A DNA stretch of 64,000 nt from Bactericera cockerelli (lineage: Eukaryota > Arthropoda > Insecta > Hemiptera > Triozidae), in contig CM044964.1 in assembly GCA_024516035.1 (NCBI GenBank), positions 28,411,778-28,475,777 on the forward strand. The letters run 5' to 3'. Under the pieces are notes generated by a model that saw only the letters and a list, made by a program, of their open reading frames with translations, made no database searches and had not been told where the DNA came from. The stretch's first letter is position 1. The number at the start of each line of letters is the position of its first letter. The position numbers and the translations under genes were made by a program. Shown here piece by piece: positions 33,794 through 43,677 of the stretch.

Positions 33794-33934
33794 GTGCACC
33801 ACGATAGCTACGGAGGCGGTGCCGCCGCCGGCGGCGACAGCTACGGCGGTGGAGCCCATGGCGGCGGCTGGGGCAGAAGCTCCAACGCCCAAGACATGGC
33901 GTACAGCGGATACAAACCCACGACCTCTCACTAA
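33794..33934 (+). CDS. Osiris-family protein, coding exon 3 with stop
   Basis: Begins GTGCACCACGATAGC in phase 0 after CCCCAG. It encodes a Gly/Tyr/His-rich C-terminus with two SYGGG-type repeats (DSYGGGAAAGG, DSYGGGAHGGG), then the conserved end AQDMAYSGYKP and stop TAA at 33932. The AQxxAYxxY end is typical of Osiris proteins. The third-position GC is again high. The three exons sum to 894 bases, 297 codons plus stop, within the usual Osiris size range. Confidence 0.92.
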   Translation: MHHDSYGGGAAAGGDSYGGGAHGGGWGRSSNAQDMAYSGYKPTTSH

Positions 33935-34007
33935 GCAAGCGGAGACCGCGCGTTGCCTCTCCGTGAGAACTGGATAATGAACAAGGTGAGTTGGGAACAG
34001 GGGCAGG

Positions 34008-34190
34008 ACAATACAATACAATACAAAACAGTACAATACAATACAATACAATACAAAACAGTACAATACAATACAATACAATACAAAACAGTACAATACA
34101 ATACAAAACAGTACAATACAATACAAAACAGTACAATACAATACAAGACAGTACAATACAAAACAGTACAATACAATACAACTCAATGCA
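34008..34190. repeat. Pentanucleotide repeat (ACAAT)n with a higher-order 25-bp pattern
   Basis: Runs of ACAAT units are interrupted at regular intervals by AAAACAGT, giving blocks of 15 to 30 bases. All three frames are open on both strands because of the repeat, giving Tyr-Asn-Thr-Ile-Gln type frames that are not genes. Confidence 0.95.
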
Positions 34191-34193
34191 ATA

Positions 34194-34338
34194 ACCGACC
34201 TCAGTAGCTTGATCGATAAGGCAGCGGACTTATAACCTGGAGGTCGATGGCTCAAGTCACGGTTTTAGCATAGATTTAGTAAAGCGAGTTTGAGTAGTTG
34301 TGATATCACGATAGTGATTAACACAAATATGATTACTT
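34194..34338 (+). mobile_element. SINE family C copy
   Basis: Close to consensus: GACCTCAGTAGCTTGATCGA, GGTCGATGGCTCAAGTC, AAAGCGAGTTTGAGTAGTTG, and tail AACACAAATATGATTACT. It follows the pentanucleotide repeat directly. Confidence 0.85.
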
Positions 34339-34420
34339 TTAATTCAATGCAATACAATACAAATACTCTGTTTATCCTAGACAATGAGACTAAAGGCCGA
34401 ATTGTGAAACAGGATTAGAT

Positions 34421-34562
34421 TAATTTAAGTGCCGGACATGCCAGCCTTACGTGTTCGGAGAGAACAAAATTTTCTGTGTGAAAAGTCTACTCCAACCGGG
34501 GGTCAAACTCCGGATCTCTGGACTACGGGCGGTAGTCACAACCATTACGCCACGGAGGTATG
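34421..34562 (-). mobile_element. SINE family F copy, 3'-truncated
   Basis: Minus strand. The tRNA-like head ends CATTACGCCACGGAGG, with the B-box complement GGGGTCAAACTCCGG. The next F segment, TTTTCTGTGTGAAAAGTCT, is present, but the common 3' body is missing. Confidence 0.8.
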
Positions 34563-34885
34563 TCACTGAAAAGTTTCGTCAGGATTGTGAGTTGAGTGAG
34601 TTCTGAACGAGCCGGGAGTCAATTAGCCCGCTCGAACACACTCAGTAAATTCGACATCGCATTCATCATACTCGGGCTATAAAACCAGGCACAGCCTATA
34701 ATTATAACGCGCGTATTAGCCCCAGCACAGGCGGAATTCCGGATCATTAAAATCGTTTATCACTTTTCGAATCGAAATTATTTGTTGCTTTTAATTGATT
34801 CTGGAACCACTTTCTCTAACGTGGAATCGTGTGTGGTGCTTTGTATATATACTTACCTTTATATGGTTATAATTATCTGTATAAC

Positions 34886-35220
34886 AGCCTCCGTGGTGTA
34901 ACGGTTCTGACTACTGCCCGTAGTCCAGGGATCCTGAGTTTGATTCCCGGTTGGAGCAGACTTTTCACACAGAAGAATTCTGTTCCTTCCGAACATGAAT
35001 TGCTGGTATTTCTGGCACTACCCAGGCTATAACCAGCGTACGATCCTCAGCGAATAGAGGGTAAAACCGCCGTCCTGACGATCTGAAATCGGGACGTTAA
35101 AACCAAATAGAGTCAGAATGGACATGAAAGGAGCCTGGGCATTGGATCTGGGTGTCCATATAATTATCTCACCACTGTGATATATGTAGGTATCTGTACC
35201 TTTCTCACGGACACTATTAT
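34886..35220 (+). mobile_element. SINE family F, longest copy
   Basis: Head CCTCCGTGGTGTAACGGTTC with B box GTTTGATTCCC; then CAGACTTTTCACACAGAAGA and a D-like body with a deletion (ACCAGCGTACGATCCTCAGC, GAATAGAGGGTAAAACCGCC, GACGTTAAAACC). A 3' part follows with GGACATGAAAGGAGCCTGGG and GGGTGTCCATATAATTATCT. Confidence 0.85.
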
Positions 35221-35534
35221 TATTGATTTTATGGCATGTACAGTCAAATCTGGACATAAGAGAACTCAAATGATCGAAAACAATTTTTTCTCTTATATCT
35301 GGGTTTCTCCTATAAAGAGATTTTTTCCTTATGGAGAAGTAAAATGGACCTGGAAATTGTTCTCTTATATCCAGGTTTCTCTTAAAACCAGTTCTCTTTA
35401 TTCCAGGTTCTATTGTATTCATGTATTTTTGTATGTATAGGACCTGCTTAATCAGAAATATGTGTGTTTGTAGTGCTTTGTCTGTTTCGGTTTGATTTGT
35501 GATTTAATTTTTTTCTTTCTCTTTTTCATTTCAG

Positions 35535-35915
35535 ATCAACCCAAAAATACCGAAGTGGCCATATTATTTCCTTAGTGTAAACAATGCCCTGTGAGACAGG
35601 GATATGCTGGTCCTCGTTCAAATAAAGGAGACTGACATCTCCGAGTTTGAACGACTTCACCCGACTTCTTTCGAAGTGACTGCCGAAGATAAACGAACCT
35701 GCACGAAGACTAACGAAACCCCATCGAGAAGGTTTCGCAAACTAGAACTTACCAAAAAATTCTCAAAACTGAGAACGAGTAATTTTAATTTGTTAAGATT
35801 AATACCTAAAGTATTTGTTTTTATACACCATATTTCAATGAAATATTGTCACTTATGTATCATTATAATAATTTCCATTTCACCTTGTACATTTCATCTC
35901 TTGAAAATCTCATGA
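35535..35915 (+). other. Possible last, non-coding exon of the Osiris gene
   Basis: Begins after the TTTCAG at 35534. An AATAAA at 35621..35626 is a candidate poly(A) signal. An open frame from 35604 has no known motif; if the region is 3' UTR, that frame is untranslated. The assignment depends on the splice sites only. Confidence 0.35.
35621..35626 (+). terminator. Candidate polyadenylation signal AATAAA
   Basis: First AATAAA after the proposed 3' UTR acceptor, 86 bases into the putative terminal exon. The canonical hexamer is common in AT-rich DNA, so this is weak. Confidence 0.3.
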
Positions 35916-36623
35916 CTCTTTTTAGTTTCAAAAAGAGAGACCTGAGATTTTCGTCCGTTTAGTTACCTTCTGTATATTTTGTTTCTTTGTTGAGACACTC
36001 TGTATATTCAGCTCTGTTTATAAGAATCGACTAATTTGAAAATTTGAAATCAATTCCGATGTAGAACCGAAATTCATATAATTCTTCTTCGCAATAGAAC
36101 ACAAACCTAGCATTTCACGATTATGCTAAACACATTGCATAATCAAAAATGTTTTCAGGCGTTCATACAAATTCTGTTCTAGTATGATCATTGATCATAT
36201 AAGGCGTATTTAAATTAATGATATCGCGTTCTTCACATGAGCATCTAATTAACAATAACATCGTTTGATTCTTCAATTTTTCACTTTTCGTCAATCTTCT
36301 TCGTCTTCCCTCTAATCTGTCCCCTTTCCACTTAAGCAATTGTTATTTATTTTTTGTTCTTATTCTGTTTTGTACCTATTTCAAACAAGAAGAATAAACA
36401 TCTTTTTATTTTTATTCAAAAACATTTTAATTTGTTTTTTTGTTATATTTTGATCAAAGTCACTTCTGGCCAGGAGGAATCAAACAGGAAGAAGACCAGT
36501 GTCTCACTAGAGGACGAAATAAACAGAGAAAATAGCCAACCCTAACAAGAAGGGCTAGTCTGCAGTTTTTCAATGGTTTAATGGCGTATAAAGAAACTGT
36601 CCAAGTTCTGACAACGGTTGATC
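35916..36623. other. AT-rich intergenic stretch
   Basis: No gene or known repeat recognised between the Osiris end and the next SINE fragment. Short Phe/Lys-rich open frames reflect T and A runs. Confidence 0.4.
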
Positions 36624-36692
36624 GCACATTGGTGGGATTCAAACCAACGGATCGCTACGGTACTGTATTATGAGACTAGCGCCTTAACAATG
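36624..36692 (-). mobile_element. SINE family A head fragment
   Basis: GGTGGGATTCAAACCAACGG and GAGACTAGCGCCTTAACAA: reverse complement of a decayed A head. Confidence 0.6.
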
Positions 36693-36791
36693 ACCTTGAA
36701 TAGTGACTTCAGTGAGTAATCTAGAACATAAAAAAGAATATTATTATATCCGCATCTAAACATTTTGTTCAATAAAAAATATACACAAAAT

Positions 36792-36947
36792 AAGTCAAGT
36801 GGTCAAGGCGCTAGTCTGGTAATCCAGGTAGCGTTGGTTCAATTTGAGTTTGTGACCACATAATAATAAGACTCTGAGGGTTAGGTGGTAGAAAATGCTT
36901 TATCCTCACCTGGTGGTTACCTTCCATTAAAGAGTTTAATTATTATT
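36792..36947 (+). mobile_element. SINE family A copy lacking the B box
   Basis: GTCTGGTAATCCAGGTAGCG runs into TTGGTTCAATTTGAGTTTGT, so the second half of the head and the start of the body (about 50 bp) are deleted. A small deletion also removes TGAGCATTAA-like sequence. Confidence 0.8.
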
Positions 36948-37289
36948 AAAATAGATGTGGTATTCCCCGAATAATAAATCGTTTAGCAGGAATCAGATAT
37001 TTATGTCTGATCAACTGTTTAATGCTATCTTGTTATTTTAATACCCATGAAAGGAAAATATCTACTCGGGGAAAGATAGCTGCGTAGATGCTAATAACCT
37101 ACACTGGATACTACTCGATATGTTGCACGTGACATGTTTAGCACATTGCATAGTCAAAATGTTTTCAGGCGTTCATAAAAATAATTTTGAAAGATCAATG
37201 AAAAGAAGCTGTCCTGAAATCAAAAGAGTAATATCCCTTGAGCACCACTTTTAAGTTTTCACTATTATCTCACCATCACCATGTGCATT

Positions 37290-37490
37290 GTGCACTGGTA
37301 GTCAAGTGGTTAACGCCACTGGTCATTGCTAACTCTACAACTACCCCAATTGTCCTCACGAGGCTAGGGTATACCGTATACCACGACATTCAAAGTACAG
37401 AGCTGAAAAAATTCCAACCCCGCCGGGATTAGAACCCGGGTCACCTGGAGTGCAAGCCCGAGCATACTACCGCTAGGCCAAGTGACTACT
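37290..37490. mobile_element. Chimera of SINE A head (+) and SINE G (-)
   Basis: GTGCACTGGTAGTCAAGTGG then TTAACGCCACTGG switches at about 37315 into a minus-strand family G copy: CTCTACAACTACCCCAATTG, TCCTCACGAGGCTAGGGTAT, B-box complement GGATTAGAACCCGGGTC, and head end GCCAAGTGACTACT. Confidence 0.75.
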
Positions 37491-37667
37491 CAAGATACAG
37501 AGAAGTCCGATAGTTCTGCGCTAACCACTAAAATTGTGATATAATAACACAAATAAACACATTTATTCATGTGTAGACAGAAGCAAGAGAAGAAGAAGAA
37601 ACAATTTGGCAGCAATCTCACAAGAACATACAAAGCAATATGTTGTTTTTGTTGTTGAAGATGACTG

Positions 37668-37951
37668 TTTTACAGCCTTTTTTATTTCGTAGCCATGAAA
37701 CAGGAGCTACTGTAGACGCTTGTGGTCTGTGTTTCAGCCTGCCCATCCCGTAGTATGCCTCCCCTCTGATGGGCGGGAAGTGACACAATACTTCCTATTT
37801 TGGTACTGGCTCAACACGAGCGCACCGGAAGGTATCCCTTACAAACAACTGTAACCAAATTATGAATACAAAGTTTTGTCGGCGCAGGGGTTTGAACCCG
37901 GGAATTTCCGCATCACAAGCGAGTCCTTGACCACTGAACCATTCGTGCGCT
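37668..37951 (-). mobile_element. SINE family E copy
   Basis: Near full length: CAGCCTTTTTTATTTCGTAG, GAAACAGGAGCTACTGTAGA, CATCCCGTAGTATGCCTCCC, then the head with GGGTTTGAACCCGGGAA and end ATTCGTGCGCTC. Confidence 0.85.
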
Positions 37952-38083
37952 CAATTTTTTTTTACAAATTTTACAAATATAATTCGGCAATTTCTAATCA
38001 CACCTCCCACCTATCTCTGAAAACCTCAATGTTAAAGACATGTTAACCTATGAGGATTGAGGTCTCAGGTGTTTAGTTTTATT

Positions 38084-38307
38084 TTGGGTTTAACGTCGCT
38101 TTCAACTACATGGTCAATTGGTCATATCACGACGGGGGTTTCACCCTCCATTCGCCGGATGCTCACAAACCAAGTACTCAAATTAACCTCACCCAAATTA
38201 AACTCAACCCAATGGTCACTCATCCAGGTCCTAGCCTCACTGCACGTTGCTTAACTTCAGTGACTGAATGAGAACTGGTGTATTCAACATGCCATCAACG
38301 CGGGCTA
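38084..38307 (-). mobile_element. SINE family D copy
   Basis: Tail GGGTTTAACGTCGCTTTCAA, body and 5S-like head (TGCTTAACTTCAGTGACTGA, GTATTCAACATGCCATCAAC). A deletion removes part of the centre. Confidence 0.8.
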
Positions 38308-38403
38308 CTCAGGTGTTCAGTTTTTTCCTCACACAGTAGAAGTAATCGATCAAATGGTGCTTCCAAATAAAAGTCAAGTGCTCGTCTAGCTGTCTGGAAT
38401 TTT

Positions 38404-38563
38404 TTTATCGCTTTCAACTGCATGGTCATCATATCTTGACGGGGATATTACCCTCCATTCGCAGGAAACTCACAAACCTGCTACCCACATTAACCACACC
38501 CAGCCTGGGTTGGGCCGGAATGCTAGCATCACGAAGTCTTCACCTCGCTCGACGCTGGCTCAA
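38404..38563 (-). mobile_element. SINE family D copy, subfamily D2, head-truncated
   Basis: Body CCCTCCATTCGCAGGAAACT and CACCCAGCCTGGGTTGGGCC, then GCTAGCATCACGAAGTCTTC ACCTCGCTCG. The 5S box C region is absent, as in other D2 copies. Confidence 0.75.
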
Positions 38564-38679
38564 CTTCCTTCTGATTGGGTTATATGGGGAAACAACACAC
38601 TCTGATTAGGTCATTTAAACGAAATTTGACGGTTGAAAAGGACGGAAGGAATTTATTTCATTCCATTTTACATATTTCA

Positions 38680-38892
38680 AGCGTTGATGGCGCGTTGAAT
38701 GCACCGATTCTCGTAGGATCAACGAAGTTAAGCAAGGTCCAACGAGATGAAGACTTCAAGATGCTGGCATTCCGGCCCAACCCACGCTGGGTGAGGTTAA
38801 TGAGGCTAGTCACCCCCGCCGTGATATGACCATGCAGTTGAAAGCGACGTTAAACCCTAGTTTAACGTCGTTTAAAAAAAAAAAAAAAAAAA
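38680..38892 (+). mobile_element. SINE family D copy, subfamily D2
   Basis: GCGTTGATGGCGCGTTGAAT, CTCGTAGGATCAACGAAGTT, then AAGACTTCAAGATGCTGGCA without the GGATGGGTGACC box. The tail GTTGAAAGCGACGTTAAACC is followed by a partial second GTTTAACGTCG and a poly(A) run. Confidence 0.85.
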
Positions 38893-39689
38893 CATTTAAA
38901 AAATATTACTTCAATTCCCTTTGAATATTTGTCCAATATTTGTTCTACTTTTATTGAGATTCGCGAATTTTGAGAGAGAGGTCCTTGGTTCTAGCTTACA
39001 TATCGAATGACACAAGAAATAATTAATTGATTGCTAGTCCACAGTCGTAAGGTACCTACCTGTTCAAGTATTTTGATTAATATATTGCTGTCTCATTCTT
39101 TAATACCTACTTACCTATGATAATCCCTATAATCTTGCTTCCGATTACCAACATTAGCATACTAAAACTATTTTATTTCTAGTCGATATGATTCGTGACT
39201 CGGCACTCTTAAATTTTTCTCAGCATTAAATATAATAAACGAATATTATTATTAAATTATTCACTATGCAACAGACATATGTACAGTACAAATAACAATT
39301 TGATTTTGAGACCCCATAATAAGAAGACTCTGAGGGTTAGGTGGTACATCTAGTACAACTTTTCACTTTTCTGTTCATACTGATAAATAAATGAGTCCAG
39401 TTGAACTGAACGAAGTATTTCACACGAGTAAGTCATGTGTCACTCCATGTCACTTCGGAAATATTTTCAGCAAAAAACTGAATATCCTCGGGCCGGAAAA
39501 TCAATCTAGCGCCTAGCTTGTGAGTGTGTGGAGAAAGTGTGAGCCTACTTCTTTGTTGGGGATTATCCCATTCTGAGGACATTCCTTCAGACCGATATGG
39601 AATTCGTCAATACAGGGTGGTTCACTGAGAGCAACCATCACTTACTTAATTTCCACGTCCATGATGGTTGTAATTGAGGTAGAATTACC
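38893..39689. other. AT-rich intergenic stretch with SINE scraps
   Basis: No gene. A fragment of the A body (AGACTCTGAGGGTTAGGTGG, about 39328) passes into the low-copy repeat GTACAACTTTTCACTTTTCT (39357), also seen near 12995 and 44268. Confidence 0.45.
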
Positions 39690-40039
39690 GTGCACTGGTA
39701 GTCAAGTGGTTAACGCGCTCGTCTGGTAATCCAGGTAGCGTAGGGATCCGCTGGTTCGAATCGCGCCCAGTTCATGAATTTTTTCTCTTGAATTTGAGTT
39801 TGTGACCACATAATAATAAGTAACGATTGTGACTACTGCCCGTAGCTCAGAGATCCTGAGTTCGATCCCCGGTCAGAGCAGATTTTTCACACAGAAAATT
39901 CTGTTCCCTCCGTACATGCAAGGCTCGCATTTTCGGCCCTACCCAGGCTGGGTGAGGTTAATGTGGGTAGCTGGTACGATTCCCAGCGAATAGAGGGTAA
40001 AACCCCGTCCTGACTACTTCAAATCAGGACGTTAAAACC
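39690..40039 (+). mobile_element. Chimera of SINE A (5') and SINE F (3')
   Basis: A head and body to GTGACCACATAATAATAAG (39820), then family F from within its head (TAACGATTGTGACTACTGCC) through the complete common body: CCCAGGCTGGGTGAGGTTAA, CCCAGCGAATAGAGGGTAAA, CAGGACGTTAAAACC. The switch point lies in the AATAATAAG stretch. Confidence 0.8.
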
Positions 40040-40256
40040 ATAAAATCAACTGGTCACAATAGATCTAAATAGAGGTCGGTGTGATAATTGGTGCTTCTCT
40101 TGTGGAACTCCAACCAGTAAAAATTAAAAGCTTAAATCAAATAATACTATACAATTTGAGGAAATGAAACAAAAAAGAAGTAGGTAGGTAAATAAATAAG
40201 ACACATAACAATAAATAAAATACCCCAAACGTTAAGTATTCTTTCCTTTGGAGGGT

Positions 40257-40353
40257 AAATATTTTTTTGTAAAATAATACCGCCCGACCCGGGATCGAAC
40301 TCAGGATCTCTAGATCACGGGGCAGTAGTCTCAACCGTTACACCACGAAGAGC
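40257..40353 (-). mobile_element. SINE family F head fragment
   Basis: GGGATCGAACTCAGGATCTC and GTCTCAACCGTTACACCACG are the reverse complement of the F tRNA-like head. Confidence 0.7.
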
Positions 40354-40975
40354 AACCATGCATTGAATTGATTGTGGTTGGTCCCACAATAAATCATTCG
40401 GAAATATTCGGTGGGCCATGGACACTTGGACAGTGTGAGAAAAGTTTGGGGTTTTTTCTGCGTCAAATCAGACGGAAAATTTGACAATATGAACTGGAAA
40501 TTGTAATAATAATTCTTAAGTCCTACTGCATAGAAGCTTCTACTAGAGCGTTAAAATGTGAATTTGCGATGCATAGTTGAAATAGTTTTAATAGGTCTTT
40601 TAGTGTTGGTTTGATGAAGTGATGTCAAATTACGAGTATAATAATAATAAATTATTTGTTATATTTTTCATATTTTTTTTTACAGGGAACCCATCCTAAG
40701 CCATTTTTATTTGGCTTCCAACATGAATGAAACGGAAACCATGGTATATCTCTATCGCATAAATTATGACTCATCAAGTCTCCAATGAAACCTATAATCA
40801 CCTCGGGCCAAATTCCGCCGAAATTTTCATGAAATTCATTCAATTTATTCGGTTGAATAGCAACCGACAATAGATTTTATGAAAGTGGCATACCTGATTT
40901 AGTTTTTAAAAGAATTCTTTAAATTCAGAGAATTCAGTGAAATTTTACGAAGAGAGAAAATTACGTGGTTTCATT
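40354..40975. other. Intergenic stretch, nothing recognised
   Basis: AT-rich DNA without repeat match. A 72-codon minus frame at 40652..40870 has no known motif. Confidence 0.35.
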
Positions 40976-41231
40976 GGGCCGTATTCATAGCAAAAGATTT
41001 TCCTTGCGACATTCGAAGGAATTGCTTCAGTCGGTACTTAATATTATTCATAAAGTTTTGAGAGCAGTCTTGAAGCAAAAGCAAAAGGTTTTCCTTCTTT
41101 GGAAATAAATGTTCCATGGATATTTATAAAGCTGACCTTTTACTTTTATTAATATCTCCTCTAACTTAATCATGGAGCAATTGATTGTGAGCAAAAGCCA
41201 AGCAAAAGTAAATGGTTATGAATACGAATAA
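40976..41231. mobile_element. MITE with GGGCCGTATTCATA-type ends
   Basis: Left end GGGCCGTATTCATAGCAAAA; right end, reverse complemented, TTATTCGTATTCATAACCAT. TTTTGCTT-type motifs are repeated inside. The ends recall the Harbinger-like family in this window (GGGCC...ATTATGAAAC), but the interior differs. The target duplication is unclear. Confidence 0.5.
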
Positions 41232-41773
41232 GGGTTGGGCTGAACAAAAATATCAATATTTCAACAGTGAATTTCCAATAAATTATTATTATTTTTTTTT
41301 TAATTAAGTTTATTTTAAATGTCTACCTATGTTATATCTTCGTATAAGTCTTCTGTTTGTAATAAATTTACAAAAAAATAGGTTATATGATAATAATAAA
41401 AATAATAAATTTGGGAAAAGATTAGAGAAAGAAGAATCAATGAACTTAAGAGAAGCCACAAAAGAATCCCCTCTGTGCCAGGAATTGGATCAGATAATCT
41501 TCCTGTGTTGGTGCTCTCCTGATGAAATGAAGATAGTCTTGAAAATTAGACAGACTTGAACTTGAAAGGCTTAAATAAATTTTGATCCAGAAGAAAACTC
41601 TTGGTTTGCTAAACTCTGATCTCTCTGTCTCTCTCTCTCTCTCTCTCATTTTTCTCCCTCCTTGTCAACATTATCTCAATTATCCTCTCAGTTTAACTAT
41701 AGCAAGTAACTGTCGTGAATATCATTGACGGACGAACGAAGAAATAAATAATAAAAATTAATCATATTATTTA
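41232..41773. other. Intergenic stretch with a short CT run
   Basis: No gene. CT-rich microsatellite at about 41622..41647. Short open frames here have no motif. Confidence 0.35.
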
Positions 41774-41951
41774 ATAACTGCCCGACAGGGACTAATGCGT
41801 TTCATTATTCCAGCAGTAAGCCCAAGACGTATTATTATCTGGTGAAAATCCCAAATGGGAGGACAACATGTCATGTCGCGGCTGGGTTTCGAACCCGCGA
41901 TCTCTGGACCAGACCGACGTGACGAGACCTTGTCCACTGAACTACCGGGAA
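41774..41951 (-). mobile_element. SINE family B copy
   Basis: Minus copy: CCAGCAGTAAGCCCAAGACG, AAATCCCAAATGGGAGGACA, B-box complement GGGTTTCGAACCCGCGA and head end CACTGAACTACCGGG. Confidence 0.85.
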
Positions 41952-42191
41952 AACTCCAAATTTCATGTAAATTTTTCTTTAAAAATACGCACTTTTTGTA
42001 TTACTACAAATATGCGTAAGCGATGAGCTGTTCCCCGACACTTTCTTCCGCTCCCCATGAGCCTTAACCCAGTTTCAACAATGCTTACTCACCACTGGGT
42101 GATGAGGCATTCGGAGCATTGTGATGGAGCTCCGGGGGTGCCACAACAGACAGGATGGGCCCCGGCCTACTGTTGAGGAACCGTTAGATAT

Positions 42192-42530
42192 AAAATTTGT
42201 ATTTTTTTTTTTTTTTTTTTAAGATAAGTGTTTCATTTATTTCGTAGCCATGAAACAGCAGCTATTGTAGACCCTTGTGGTTTGTGTTGTAGCCTGCCTG
42301 TTTTATTCCGTATCATAGCCTTTTTTATTCCTGATGTTCATAGCTTTTTCTATTCCATATCCATGAAACAAGAGCTACTGTGGACGGTTGTGGTCTGTGT
42401 TGTAGCCTGCCCATCCCGTAGTATGCCTCCCCTCTGATGGGCGAGAAGTGACACAATACTTCCCATTTAGGTGCTGGGTCAACACGAGCACACCGTGTTG
42501 ACCCAGCAGCCCAGCACCTAAAATGAAGAG
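42192..42530 (-). mobile_element. Rearranged SINE family E copy
   Basis: The E 3' part is present about two and a half times (ATTTCGTAGCCATGAAACAG, then CATATCCATGAAACAAGAGC). It then runs to GGTGCTGGGTCAACACGAGC, where the sequence turns back on itself: CGTGTTGACCCAGCAGCCCA. The head is missing. Confidence 0.75.
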
Positions 42531-42590
42531 TTTTCTGTAAATGAATCCACGTTATGAATTTCAGGAATGGCGTTCCAGAAGTTTTAAGTT

Positions 42591-42687
42591 GGTCGCGGTA
42601 GCTCAGTGGTCAAGCCGTTCCGTCGCGCGTCGCGTCGCGTCGGTCGGATAATCCAGAGGTCGCGGGTTCGAATGGCCCAGCCGGACA
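42591..42687 (+). mobile_element. SINE family B head joined to a LINE fragment
   Basis: TCGCGGTAGCTCAGTGGTCA and CAGAGGTCGCGGGTTCGAAT give the A and B boxes of a B-type head. A CGCGTCG-repeat expansion (about 42620..42645) lies between them. Instead of the usual B body, LINE coding sequence follows from about 42688. Confidence 0.75.
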
Positions 42688-43095
42688 TGGCCCTTGCCCA
42701 TGTACTTGGCTCCTGTCATGTTGGTGACCTGCTCCGGAACTCAAGACACCACGAAATCAGAAAAATCATTGCAAAGGAACTGCGAAAACAAGGTTGGCAG
42801 GTGCAAGAAGAGATTCATTGTGTGGCTGATGATGGTTCCAACCGGAGAGTGGATATCCTGTGCTGGAAAGGAGACAAAGGTTTTATTATTGATCCAACAG
42901 TGCGCACAGAAAAGTCATGTAACCAAGCCAAAGAAATGGATGAGGAGAAAAAGTCAATTTATGAACCCTGTGTACCCTATTTTAAAGAAAATTTTAACAT
43001 AAAAGAAATCAAAGTGATCGGATTGCTGATTGGTGCACGAGGTGCAATGACGAGTTTTTTGGAAGAGCTCAGAATTTTTTTAAATAATAATAATA
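42688..43095 (+). pseudogene. LINE fragment: restriction-like endonuclease end (R2/NeSL/CRE-type)
   Basis: Codes for the end of a non-LTR retrotransposon protein. LAHVLGSCHVGDLLRNSRHH is the last part of a Cys/His knuckle, followed by EIRKIIAKELRKQGWQV, a charged strand, then RRVDILCWKGDKGFIIDPTV with the PD-(D/E)xK-like core, and finally KKSIYEPCVPYFKE and VIGLLIGARG. This order is that of the restriction-like endonuclease of early-branching LINE clades. All upstream reverse-transcriptase sequence is missing. The open frame runs from 42606 to 43154, but its first 27 codons come from the fused tRNA-like head and its last from an (AAT)n tail and the next SINE. Confidence 0.7.
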
Positions 43096-43110
43096 ATAAT
43101 GCTTTTTCTT

Positions 43111-43382
43111 TGTGTTATTATGTCACAATTTTAGTGGGTAGCGCAGAATCATAGGACTTTACCACTTTAATTTACAATATCTTGTATTATTTTTTTTGCC
43201 TAAGATTCTGCCACTGGTCGCTGCTTCACATTAAAGCAGCTACTCATTTTTCCTCACGAGGTATGAGTGGACCCCGAACATCCAAGTACAGAGCAGAAAA
43301 AATCCTCCCCCGCTGGGAATCGAACCCAGGTCACCATGTGTGCAATGCCTAGCGCGCTAACTCGCTCTGCCACAGTGACTAC
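43111..43382 (-). mobile_element. SINE family G copy
   Basis: Tail TGTGTTATTATGTCACAATT with TTTAGTGGGTAGCGCAGAAT, body TTTTCCTCACGAGGTATGAG and ATCCAAGTACAGAGCAGAAA, and head GGGAATCGAACCCAGGTCAC ending CCACAGTGACTACT. Confidence 0.85.
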
Positions 43383-43677
43383 TTGCAGTATTGCAGAGAA
43401 AAAATTTTAACCTTCCGAAATCCATTTTAAAAGAAATAACGACATCAACAGTTAGAGGTTCTTGCAAGATTATCCATAACCATCTCTATAAAAACAACAC
43501 CTGAACAAAACATCAAAAAAAAGAAGAAAAAAAAAAATGTAAAAAAGAAATTCATCCACCATATTTAATGTCCAAAATCACCATACTATGTACTACTGTG
43601 TCTATAGGCAAACATCATGAGATGTCAGTTGTTGTTATTAATATATTCAACGTTTATTATTATTATTTTATTATTAA

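Larger units (their letters stand above)
33986..35534 (+). other. Probable intron in the Osiris 3' UTR
   Basis: A strong donor AACAAG|gtgagt stands 51 bases after the stop. The next strong acceptor is TTTTTCATTTCAG ending at 35534. If used, the last exon is non-coding from 35535. The putative intron begins with a pentanucleotide repeat and holds SINEs of families C and F. Transcript data are needed to confirm it. Confidence 0.45.

Noticed and set aside
33732..34255. Long Tyr/Cys/Ile or Tyr/Asn/Thr open frames on both strands
   Set aside because: Produced by the (ACAAT)n repeat, which has no stop in several frames.
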